A stretch of DNA of 43,932 nt, from positions 1 to 43,932 of the forward strand of contig UZAE01012385.1 in the NCBI GenBank assembly GCA_900617975.1. The letters run 5' to 3'. Every line of letters starts with the position of its first letter. Positions within the stretch are counted from its first letter, which is position 1. The translations under genes and the position numbers were made by a program. Source of the stretch: Rodentolepis nana (taxonomy: Eukaryota; Platyhelminthes; Cestoda; Cyclophyllidea; Hymenolepididae). Positions 34,501-43,932 of this stretch are shown here, piece by piece. Under the pieces are notes generated by a model. That model was given only the letters and a program-made list of their open reading frames with translations, was not told where the DNA came from and searched no databases.

Positions 34501-37500
34501 CTATTGTTCATCAGATAAATATCTTGCGAGATTTGGGTTCTTCATCCGAAGCGACGGATTCTTGAGGGCCTCTTGAAATGCACCGATAGTCAACCGGAGG
34601 CCCTCTTTGAGTTGGATCTTTGGCTCCCAGTTCAAATGAGTTATTGCACGAGTTATATCTGGTTTTCTCCGTTTGGGATCATCGATAGCTTCTGGACAGT
34701 TGGTTATGTTGGAAGAACTGCCTGAAAGGAAAAGAGAATACGCTACTAGTAAACGATATAAGTAGTTGCAATGGCCAATATGGCCACGAGTCGAAATGCA
34801 TGCGACTTTCTGTCAATGCCTCCCAGCCTCATGTACATACGTTGTCAGGATACGTTAAATACGGTCATATATTTCTTCTCAAATACAAACCAAATTAAAA
34901 CGGATAATAGATGCCTTTTTAGCTCGAAAAGAAAAAAAACCACGAAAAGTAGAAAAATGTCAAAGCCATTTATTATTGCCATTAATATCACCGATTTAAA
35001 AGTGAAGTGTCTGTTTCATGAATTAGTAACCTAGAGGCACACGATAAGATTTTCCTTCTACTAATTGGGATAACAAAATCCGTTATCCACAAAGGTCATG
35101 AGGCCTAATGGAAGAGGACACCTGGTTTCCGAACAAAAAATTCTTGTTCTCAATTACCTCCATAGTGTTTGAATTGGTTTCCCTGAGGTTGTAACTCGCC
35201 TAAAATTCAGATAAGACGAGCTCTCTGGGTTTGTGGGCCTTTTGTGCGGTAAAGATAATACCAATTGTTTAAAAGCACTAGGACTAATCAATTTGCGAGG
35301 AAACTGTAAATAAAATGTATGACAATTAAAGTTCAAACAGTGTTGAAAGTACCAGTGAGATTTTTGACAATAACGGCCAATTCGTGGATGGTGAATTCGA
35401 GAGGATTGCCCAGATTGACGGGATCGGTGATGTTGGCATTCATGAGACGGATTAGGCCCTCAACGAGATCCGAAATGTACATGAAGGAACGCGTGAAATT
35501 TCCATTACCATACATCTAAAGATATTAACAAAACCGGCATTGAAGTTTAAAACTAATTATTATAACCTGGTTAAATTCTTTAACTAGCCACAAATGACAG
35601 AACGTAAATAACGTCACGAGATTAAGCAAGTATTAGGAATCGACTTAAAATTCCAAAAAAGCAATAAAAATGCAATTTAGCACTTTCGAGATCTACAGCA
35701 CTGAATTTCAACCAGAGGGAAAATTCCAGTTTCCTGTTGTTGCAGCGAAAACTGCGAAAATAGTTGATAGTAAAATTCTAAGGGAAGAGCGCATAAAGTG
35801 CTAATTTAGTCAAGGGAGTAAATTTAATAGTAGTTTTTAATTGTATTTGCAAATTCATAGGTACATATTAACGAAAAACGAATAGCTAATGAATCACTAA
35901 TAGGTTAAGTGAGTTTAATTTCATTTTCAAAAATATATCAATATGAGATGAAATCGATGCGGGTGGCCAACCACACTGATTTAATCAAATCAGACCAAGA
36001 ATGTGAGTCTCGTATGGGAGTGGCTCTAGGACACTCGACGCTGCCAAAATTAACCTGAACATTTTAATCTAAGAGTTAGAAACAGACAGTAACGGTAAAT
36101 AAAGAATTACTATTTATTTGTAACATTTTTGAAAAACGGGCGCGTGCTTACCTATATCGATTTCCAACTATAACTTATTGCTATTGTATGAAATTTCAGC
36201 TGCAATTCACAAAAGTACTTTAGCATACAAAGGTTTTACTTCAATCAATTGCTTACGCATTAACTATGATACCATAAAGTCACCCATTTACTTATTAGTG
36301 ATCTCCAAAACATTGCAACCATTCATTGATGCTATGCACTAAATAGACCTCTGTGCCTGGAGAAGGCTGAACCAAAAAAGGGCATTAATTTTTCAGTACT
36401 AATTGCGAACAAACAATTAAATTCTGATATTGCCCATTTATCCTAATTGTAAAGGCACACAAACATGATTATGAGTGAAATTTTTGTTCCTCTGTTTAAA
36501 TACTCACTGTAGGGCTTTAAATTTCTTTACACAGCGTGTATTAATAAGGCGATAATTTAGAATGGTCTGTGTTGAAGTGTACCTACGGAAATCCCCCCCC
36601 CCCCCTATTCCGACAAAAATGGGCTATAAAAGCACATGGCAGACCAGTGGAACACATATTAGTGCTAGAAAGGGGGCTAGATCACATTAAGTGTTGAGGT
36701 TTAGCCAAAAGTCAATATGCATTTAGGCATTTAAGAGTGGTGCCCATCAGCCAATTTAAACTATGCTTATGAATGAACGAATGAATCTGCACAACTTACA
36801 CATATATCCTTATTGGAGAGCGCTTGAAGAATAAAGTTACTGACCACTCGTCCGTCGTTTAATTGCATTCGAGGACCGTAAGTATTAAAGATCCGAGCCA
36901 CTCGAATAGGAACACCTTTCTGTATAGAAGGCAAAAAAAACAAAATCGAGGGAAGCGTTCAATAGCAAAGTGAGTGTATAAGTAAAGTCACGACTTGGTA
37001 GTAATATATATATACTACTTACACTTCTAAAATAGGCGTAGGTGAGGGACTCAGCACCACGCTTGCCTTCATCGTAACAAGATCGAACCCCATTAGGATT
37101 AACATTTCCCCAGTAGGATTCTGATTGAGGATGGACTTCAGGATCTATGAAAAGGACAAATGAAAACTACAGGGTACCCAAGGGCGCAAAAAAGAACAAG
37201 GGCAAATAAAAACAAAGTTTTCAACCACAACAAAAAGCAAAGAGCCCAACGGGAATAACGGATCTAACAGTTATGACTCGAGTATTTTGGTTCAATTTAA
37301 CGCACGTTCATGAGTAGGCTTTAAAAGAGGATTAAGGAATTGTTAAAACAACATATGATATCAAATGTCCTTACATAACCAAAAAATTCCCACTACGAAT
37401 TAAAAACGCAAAATGCATTTTAAAAGGTTTCATTTAGGCCAAATTAATGACTCTTAAAACTATTGAAATCCGATAATGTAAGGTATTTTCGAATAATCTT

Positions 37501-38596
37501 GATCTATTATGGATTCAAAATAAAAAATTCGATCACCATAAACATAATTAATAACTGAAGTGGGAATCCACAATCTCCAAAAAAAAACTCAGAAAAATTT
37601 AGATAAAAACAACTGTCACGGTTTCGCCGGAAAAAAAACATTAAAGATATATTATGGACTTAATAAAAACAGAAAATTCTACTTATTACTTATAAGGATT
37701 GTAGAAGGAGTAGGTAAGAAGTCTAATGTTTAGGAAAATTAGATAAAGAAACCACGCACCACCGTAAACCTCCGATGTAGATGCCAAGAGGAATGTCGCT
37801 CCAGTACGCAGAGCAAGCCCTACAACATGCAAAAATAGAAAAAATGATGCAATTTACCCAAAAGATTTATCGTTCCAAGAAGATTTGCTTTCAAGGTTTC
37901 AACTGGATTAACCATATAAATAGGAGGAGAAGCTGGCGAGGCCAGGTGATAGATTTGATCAGCTAAAAAGTAATAAAATTAATATTCCAGCGTCTTTGAG
38001 AGGAGTTAATTAATAGGGAATAAGTCCACGGACCCTCCAAGTATATTGGGTTTGAAACATCGAAATTAATAAATTTAAAGCGTGAGTGCTTCATCCATTG
38101 GGCAATATTTCTCAAATCTCCAGTGAAAAGATTGTCAAGTACAGTCACATTATGACCCTGACTCATAAGAACATCAACCAGATGAGAGCCGACAAAACCT
38201 GCCCCACCAGTAACCTAAGGAAATGAGTTAACGAAAAACATATATCAGAATACGATTATGCGTTTGACTGGTAGCCTAGGTCGAATTCGAAATTTGTCCA
38301 CATTTTGGTCAAATAGAACCTTATTGGCATTGAATATTTTGGCGAGAGGTTTCGCTAGGGAGTTTCTAAGCCTACGGTAAAATGAATACAAATTACTTTA
38401 GCCGCTTAATACTCAAATCAGTGCCACCTGTATCAGGATGGAGCAGCTCATCTTTGAATCTGGAAACACTTTTAGGAGAGTAATTGAATAAATATAATTG
38501 ACTTATTGCAATTAAACCTAAGGAAGTAATGAGCAAAATATGAGATATACCGACGAGAAATACTATAAGTATGCCCAATTTCTGAGCATAACGCAT
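34501..38596 (-). CDS. UXS1: UDP-glucuronic acid decarboxylase (UDP-xylose synthase), complete, nine exons
   Basis: It converts UDP-glucuronate to UDP-xylose with bound NAD+, supplying xylose for proteoglycan linkers in the Golgi/ER. Exons: 38397-38596, 38254-38371, 38034-38214, 37858-37962, 37760-37819, 37023-37144, 36800-36919, 35353-35515, 34501-34721. All phases fit and give 429 aa plus stop (human about 420). Residues 7-36 form one hydrophobic membrane anchor (type II). The Rossmann NAD motif is [12 protein letters not shown] at 107-118. The short-chain-dehydrogenase catalytic parts are STS near 215-217 and Y245-x3-K249 (YDEGK). Family blocks such as [71 protein letters not shown] and [10 protein letters not shown] are clear. 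Intron 1 is only 25 nt. Confidence 0.97.
35516..36799 (-). other. Intron 7 of UXS1
   Basis: The largest UXS1 intron, 1284 nt, with donor GTAAGT and acceptor TCTTTAG. It contains a 13-nt C run at 36593-36605 and nothing else recognisable. Confidence 0.8.
37145..37759 (-). other. Intron 5 of UXS1
   Basis: 615-nt intron with donor GTGCGT and acceptor TTTTCATAG. No further content is recognised. Confidence 0.8.
38372..38396 (-). other. Ultra-short (25-nt) intron 1 of UXS1
   Basis: GTAATT...CCGTAG, 25 nt. Reading through it gives an immediate TAA. Removing it joins the membrane-anchor exon in phase to the exon encoding KRII before VTGGAG. The other GT sites in the anchor exon leave the wrong phase. 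Confidence 0.7.
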
Positions 38597-39630
38597 AATC
38601 TGATCAATATTTTGAAATAAAATTTGTGCAGAGTATGTAGCAATGTGAGAGTGTTTTAACTTTGAGGTTATTTAAGTATGATTCATAAATCCTCCCTTGT
38701 TTAGCCTTGACTGTTAAACATTGGAAGAAATTATAACACCATTTAACAGCTTGGAAAATATTCAAAGTCTTCCATTTTTGTAAGCAATTTTGTAGTCAAG
38801 AATTTAACCTCATTCTTGGGAGATTTTTATCATTGGAAGAAAGAGATGGATGCTTACCTGAGTTCCAAGGTGAAAACTTAGCTTTTCATTTAAACTGAAT
38901 ATTGCCAAGAACTTTTCTATGCAGAGGATTATAAAATGTTTAACCTTGCTTTTAAGGCTTCGACATATAGCTATGGGAAGTATCACGTACTTTCCTAAAG
39001 AGTAATTGAGTAAATTCTCTTAATGTCAATTTGTACCTAATTCATTACTCCTTTCTTTCCAACTTTATGTGTTTACTGTTAAGTACTTTTGGATAAAGTT
39101 ATAATTGGTAGAAAAATACTAGGGCATCGGTAGGAGCGAATTTATGGATCTGGACCCTGGGGCCTTTCCTAATAATTCCTCCTCTAACTAAACAAGATCT
39201 TTAGCACATCACGTGATTGAAGGTAATAATTGTCATGTTTTAATGTCTTGTTACTACACATTTTGAGCATGAAGTGATGAAAATATAGTTCAGATTTTTC
39301 AAATATCTTAATGAAGGGATGAGCTTATAAATAAGAAACTCTTAGGACAGTAAAGAAATACGAATGACATTGGTAATGTTATTACGGATAAACAGAAATA
39401 GTCAAATAAAAAGTAGATTTACAAATTGAAATTGCATTAAATCGCGAGAGTTACTGACAATCAATCATATCAGGGTCCGTTTTAATGTACAAGACTTACC
39501 CTAGTGTCATAAGAGTACCTGTTATTTTTCAACAAACATTGGCCACTATTATATCTTGCCTCGATGATATTGCTGCATACTTTGACATGAATTTCGTCGA
39601 CTGTTCTCTTTATTAACAGCTACTAAATCC
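38597..39630. other. UXS1 upstream region
   Basis: Presumed promoter and 5' UTR of UXS1. It is AT-rich and no gene or repeat is recognised. Confidence 0.45.
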
Positions 39631-39631
39631 A

Positions 39632-40691
39632 ATGGAATTGGATGATCAAGGTGAACTCAAAAGAGACGATCTTCCGCAACGCAATAGTCGACATAGTAAT
39701 TTACTTTTAATTGATTCATATTTTTTTCTCATTGAACTCAGACGAACTTCTCTACAACACTTCTGCGGTAATAATTTCGAGGCCAACCGCATGAAATCTA
39801 TTACCAAATCAAACATATTGGTCTGGAGGGGACGAGACTATCGAAGCAGACGTCCAGAGATGTTCTAAATATTAATAAGCAACTAAACTTTCAGCCTCAT
39901 CGGGGACCTCGTTTATGGCCAAAAATACGGCTCTATCATATTCTGTTTGTTGTGGACTCAAAGTGGCTCGAAGTCCTTCTTCCCCTGCTATAATTTAGCA
40001 TAACTACTACAATGACAGACAATCCTTGCCGCAACTTTCGGCACGTGGACTCCCGGATGCCATGCAAAAAAAGCGAGGACCAATTGGCTGCCGAATCTTT
40101 GCAGCACTCTCATCTACTTTTGGCAAGTTCTACCAAAGTGGAATGGTCAAAAAAGGCTGATTTGCTGCTACCATGAAATAAGTAACTTCATAATTACATG
40201 AGCAGGGAATGACGGAATTGATTCTCAAAAACGTACGAAACACCACCCCATTCTGGTGTAAATGATTATAGTCCCTGCGAAGCCCTTATTGGGATAATGT
40301 GCCGAGGTGGATTTCACGGTGCCCTTCTCTCAAGAGACTGAATCTTCCCATGCTCACCTTAAAGAGCAAAGGACTATTGCAACTTGTAAATCTGTTTGCG
40401 TGCACGATCATTAGTTAAAAGGAATAAAGTTTGAAGGTATCGCCAGAAATCGACAAGATGGCGTAGCATATGATGTGGTCCCTAATGGCCTGACTTTGAG
40501 CACCAATAAAATCATCCTTTCTTCATTAATAACGACGTCATCCAACACGGAAACGGATCCCTTGAAATCTTCTCCAATGCCTTTGAAATTCCATCACCGC
40601 ATATTTCAAAAATGAAAGTCCACAATCCATACACTGAATCCTCCTCCTCTCTTCACCCCAAAGTTAAGGCCTTTAAAGCCATACATGGAGG
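39632..40691 (+). pseudogene. Unidentified coding-like block, probably decayed gene or broken exons
   Basis: Less AT-rich than its surroundings, with several long frames lacking the usual AT-rich stop density. On the plus strand these include a frame through 39790-39995 (with FQPHRGPRLWP), one from the ATG at 40012 (MTDNPCRNFRHVDSRMPC), one at 40240-40335 (CRGGFHGALLSRD) and one at 40420-40515 (GIARNRQDGVAYDVVPNG). The last appears to continue after a shift at about 40515 to KVKAFKAIHG, followed by G|GTACGT at 40691. On the minus strand, 39882-39993 also reads openly (TLSPQQTEYDRAVFLAINE, then a stop). I cannot name a family or settle the strand. A retrocopy or old transposon remnant is possible. 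Confidence 0.3.
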
Positions 40692-41754
40692 TACGTTTCA
40701 TACCAGTCTTAGAAATATAAATGTTCAATTATTATGCCGTGGTCTGTTAATAGTTGACAGAAGCAGAAACGTTTAAGGAAAACGCACAGTACCATTTGGA
40801 TTAATATCGAATGTGGACAAATGTTGTGCCTATGAAAAAAAAAGATTAAAATATCATAGATGTATTGGAGGGGAAGACACGGAGAACTGGAGAGAGACGC
40901 ATGAGAGTATTACAAACAAGCAGAAGAACCAAGGTAGGGTTGGTTATGTATACCTTAGTATTATTCGGACATGAATAGTGATCAACGCACACACAAACAC
41001 ACAGTGTAATGGGTTTCTTTGCATTCTCTCCTCAATAATGCTGCAATATTGTATTACGAGATGTTTAAACTGCACCTATAAGCAATTAGGCCAAAGTAAA
41101 CTACATTTGATTGACTTAGAAATATATATATCTACACATATATATATATACATTAGTTCTTCCATTTTCAGCAAAAAATTGTGTCCGTAAATTAGTGGAA
41201 GAAAATCGTATTATTCCATTATTACAAGCAGTAAAAATTATTTCATCATCGTGCCTTCATAGTGAATATAAATTGGTATTGCTAATATTTAGTTGGGATT
41301 CAAAAATCCCTCTGTGGATCGCGTTTTTTGATTAACCAGTGACAATCTGGACACCAAAATCAGAGGAAGCAGTTTGAAGCATTCAAATAGTTTGTGATTG
41401 AATAAACATTAATTTCAAGTAAATTGTCGTGAGTTGAAATTACCCTATCTTGTTTTAGACAGCTTTGTGACAATTGAACCGCTATCAATCGTAAGACTTT
41501 GTTATCTAACAAATCAGCATGTCTATCTAAAATTAGCAAACGCTGGAATCAACGGAATTTCTCACCGCCTTTTAATTCTTGAAATATATACGTATATAAA
41601 AGTGGAAGTAATTAGCGTCAAATAATAGTAAAGTAACTGAATTTTGGTATTAAATTTAATGGTCTCGTCGGGGAAATAAAAAGACGGTTTAGGGACAACA
41701 AAATTGAAAATTTTTAAAATTAAATTTTATAAACATGGAAATTGTGCTAATTTC
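40692..41754. other. Intergenic, nothing recognised
   Basis: AT-rich, with an interrupted AT-dinucleotide stretch around 41120-41152. The short plus-strand frames at 40978-41190 and 41434-41625 are not supported. Confidence 0.5.
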
Positions 41755-42094
41755 ATACCTGGAATCTGGAGTGTGCGATAGACTTAACTCCACATAGTGC
41801 TCCCTGGGAAACGTATACTTATAAAGCAAAAAAAGTCTCTTAATCGTCAGTTGCCTTCTGACTTCAAACTACCATGACCTGACTGCATGTCATATTCGAC
41901 CCCTTCACAGTACTCATCTCTCCTTTTCTCCGCCTTTGTGTCCGTCTGTCTCTTTTACATTTGTGAATCATTATTCTTTCCCCCTCTCTACTTTTTGTCA
42001 TTTTGCTGTTCCTCCTCCTCTCTGTGAAGTCTGAAGTCAACTAAAGGGCTAATGATAACTATCAACCTATCAGATAAATAAATACCTGGAATCT
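41755..42094 (+). mobile_element. Ribozyme-headed SINE-like element, copy 11, with 13-bp target-site duplication
   Basis: The element is 41768-42081. It is flanked by identical ATACCTGGAATCT at 41755-41767 and 42082-42094; two further G are shared, so the boundary is ambiguous by up to 2 nt. It starts GGAGTGTGCG and ends CAGATAAATAA. The ribozyme (41768-41840) has several changes in P3, L3, P4 and P2. P1 can still form GGAG with CUCC in a shifted register. The perfect duplication implies a fairly recent insertion although the head is diverged. Confidence 0.92.
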
Positions 42095-42582
42095 GGAAAA
42101 GGCTGATCTCAAATGTTACTAGGGAAAGGTCTCAAAAAACGGCTTTCGTTATGTTCATTAATTGGTTGGCTTTTGTAATACTGTTAAACCGATTAGCGTC
42201 GTAAAAATTTGGAGAGAATTGGATCTACACGTGCTCCCTTACACATTCTTTCATCACCATATTTTCAATGTGACGTTATTATCGAGGGCTCTTCTAACTT
42301 CAGACTAACGTATGTATGGAGAGTCATAACTGTAAGGCATTCATTTAAACAAGGCTAGACGTGAATGTCTTACAATGTATCAAAATGCTTGAAGCAATCA
42401 TCTAACTCTAAAAGCTTTTTAAGGAACTTCGCCTCTTCAGTCCCATTAAGTCCATAAATTTGAAGCAAGGAATGTCTCAGGAAATTTTATACAAATCAAT
42501 GAAGTTGGGAGTAAATTCAACGGTAGATTGTAAAAACTGGCTTCACCATTGTCCTTTTTATTGGTTCATTTGATAACTGGTG
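42095..42582. other. Spacer between copies 11 and 12
   Basis: AT-rich sequence of about 490 nt with nothing recognised. Confidence 0.5.
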
Positions 42583-42916
42583 ATATTTCAACAATGGAGT
42601 GTGCAATGGACTTACCTCCTTGTGGTGCACCATGGGCAACGTATACTCATACTGCAAAAAGTCTGTTGTTCGGCCGTTATCTTCTGACTTCAAACTACCA
42701 TCACCCCACTATATGTCATATTCGACTACTTCCACAGTACTCATCTCAAGCTTTTCTATCTTTTCTACCTTCGTCTTTGAAACACTCTTCTGTTCCCCCC
42801 CCCCGTCTCGACTTTTTTTCACTTCGATGTTCCTTCCCCTCTGTGAAGCCTGAAATCAACTAAAAGGCTAATGGTAACTATCAAAACGCCTGCCATTTTT
42901 ATAATATTTCAACAAT
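42583..42916 (+). mobile_element. Ribozyme-headed SINE-like element, copy 12, with 13-bp target-site duplication
   Basis: The element is 42596-42903. It is flanked by perfect ATATTTCAACAAT at 42583-42595 and 42904-42916. The left duplication ends exactly at GGAGTGTGC, the predicted ribozyme 5' end. The 3' stem is AGCCT/AGGCT where other copies have AGCCC/GGGCT, a paired change. The tail is short (CATTTTTATA). A 10-nt C run lies at 42795-42804. Confidence 0.93.
42596..42666 (+). ncRNA. HDV-like ribozyme, P1-damaged copy
   Basis: P2 is AUGGACUU with AAGUCUGU. It differs from the standard on both strands yet still pairs fully using two G-U wobbles. J1/4 GGGCAA, P4 CGUAU/AUACU (one end pair lost) and J4/2 GCAAAA are present. 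P1 (GGAGUGU with GCACCAU) has two mismatches, so cleavage would be poor. Confidence 0.68.
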
Positions 42917-43932
42917 TGACCACACCCCGGACCAATCCATGTTACCACCCACCAACTTTTCAATTAATTGAAATTTTTATTATTTGCAGTAACCATTCAT
43001 ATCCCAAACAAAAATACTAACAAATTATTCGAGTTGTCCAAGCGATGAGAAGCCAAGACAAAATCTAGTAGGCGCTGCGTTTTTTGCTTCGTCTTCGGAT
43101 TATCGGTTCACGCAGTTGACTTTAGGTAGTCCACCATTCTTTTTAATGCGCTAGCGTTTAGCTTAGCAGCTATTTCACCCGTAAATCGTTATCAGTCCGA
43201 GGATGTTTAAACCGCAAAATTTCATCACTAAAGTGTTAGGAGGTAAGTGCACTCTATCTTATCTTTCTTTCTTGGTGTGAGTCAACTGCAGCCTAGTGAT
43301 TTAAAGTGGCAACAGACTTGATAAAGTTACGACAGCGCGTAAGAGGTCATGCATCTTCTCCGATAAATCTGATTTGTGACTTCAAGGCTCGTATCCAGGG
43401 CAAGCACCTTCGAAATCTCATCTCGGATAGAGGGTGATGCTATAGATCCGCCGTGATGAGAGAGAGTTATTAACTATTGCCTTTGGACAATCTGCTCATG
43501 AAATTGGAAATCGAAGTCTTGACCTCTGATTTTTCATGAAGATCAAAGCTCCACCGACCCACTCGGAGTAGTATACTCTCTGTGTGTCTGAATTAATCAC
43601 TTTCTTATTCAACTCTCAGAGTAGTAAAAAATAGAAGTGATGCCACCCTTGATCGTCTTTTGCTGAAAGTTCACGTACCCAAATAGGTGCGTTGTTTTAT
43701 GGATTTTTCACAACCTAATTTCCAAATGAACTAGATGTAGCAACATTCTTACCTTTTTTTCTCTTAACGAAAGCGACTTTTATTGACTGACCTTTTAAGG
43801 CTTTGAAACATTCCTTTTTTTAAATCTGATAATAATTAGGCCCACTGCTGACGCCTTTGCTAAGAAAGGGACAACGATTTTGCAATGCATGGACCGGCCG
43901 ATGTCTTTCCACACAATGAAGGCCTTAATCAG
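42917..43932. other. Right end of window, mostly unassigned
   Basis: Slightly less AT-rich than the intergenic average. Apart from the possible first exon at 43204-43243, nothing is recognised. Confidence 0.4.
43204..43243 (+). CDS. Possible first coding exon of a plus-strand gene
   Basis: An ATG opens MFKPQNFITKVLG and leads straight into G|GTAAGTGC, a strong splice donor. The 250 nt upstream are moderately GC-richer, as a promoter/5' UTR would be. I could not find the next exon before the window ends and I do not recognise the peptide. It would be a gene running out of the window to the right. Confidence 0.3.

Overview
This is a eukaryotic, animal-type window. It is AT-rich and carries intron-split genes with clear GT-AG boundaries. 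Three complete genes can be assembled from the sequence, all on the minus strand. They are ribosomal protein S18 (9232-9787), a five-finger C2H2 zinc-finger transcription factor spread over 14 kb (12757-26767), and UDP-glucuronate decarboxylase UXS1 (34501-38596). In each gene the first introns are tiny (25, 35, 36, 36, 39 nt) and later ones are long (up to 4.4 kb). That 5'-short, 3'-long skew is a known trait of schistosome genes. With the AT richness it suggests a flatworm, perhaps a schistosome-like trematode, but I cannot name a species.

The flanks are full of one short interspersed repeat of about 310-330 bp. There are eleven insertion sites: seven between 1 and 11.3 kb, two at 32-33.4 kb and two at 41.8-42.9 kb. 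There are none inside the zinc-finger or UXS1 genes. The main discovery is that the first ~70 nt of this repeat fold as a hepatitis-delta-virus-like (HDV-like) self-cleaving ribozyme. All the expected parts are present: P1, P2, P3, the L3 loop with its CC for P1.1, the GGGCAA joining segment, the P4 hairpin and the J4/2 strand with the catalytic C. Three copies have 11-13 bp target-site duplications, and the duplicated sequence stops exactly where the ribozyme would cleave. One copy carries a compensatory base-pair change in P2. The 3' end has a conserved stem-loop followed by (TAAA)n, the form of tail used by RTE-type LINE reverse transcriptases. The repeat codes for nothing convincing. I read it as a non-autonomous retroposon that frees its own 5' end by ribozyme cleavage and borrows a LINE reverse transcriptase.

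Region by region: 1-11.3 kb is repeat-rich and contains RPS18. 11.3-26.8 kb is the zinc-finger gene, with a decayed mariner transposon (18162-19471) in intron 5 and a GC/CpG-richer block with promoter-like motifs (24120-24440) in intron 4. 26.8-32.0 kb has no gene that I can support. 32.0-33.4 kb has two repeat copies, one duplicated across an assembly N. 34.5-38.6 kb is UXS1. 38.6-41.7 kb contains coding-like but broken frames that I could not identify. 41.7-42.9 kb has two repeat copies with perfect target-site duplications. The right end holds a possible first exon of a plus-strand gene (43204-43243).

The three genes are not functionally linked: S18 is a translation component, UXS1 makes UDP-xylose for glycosaminoglycans, and the zinc-finger protein is a presumed nuclear regulator.
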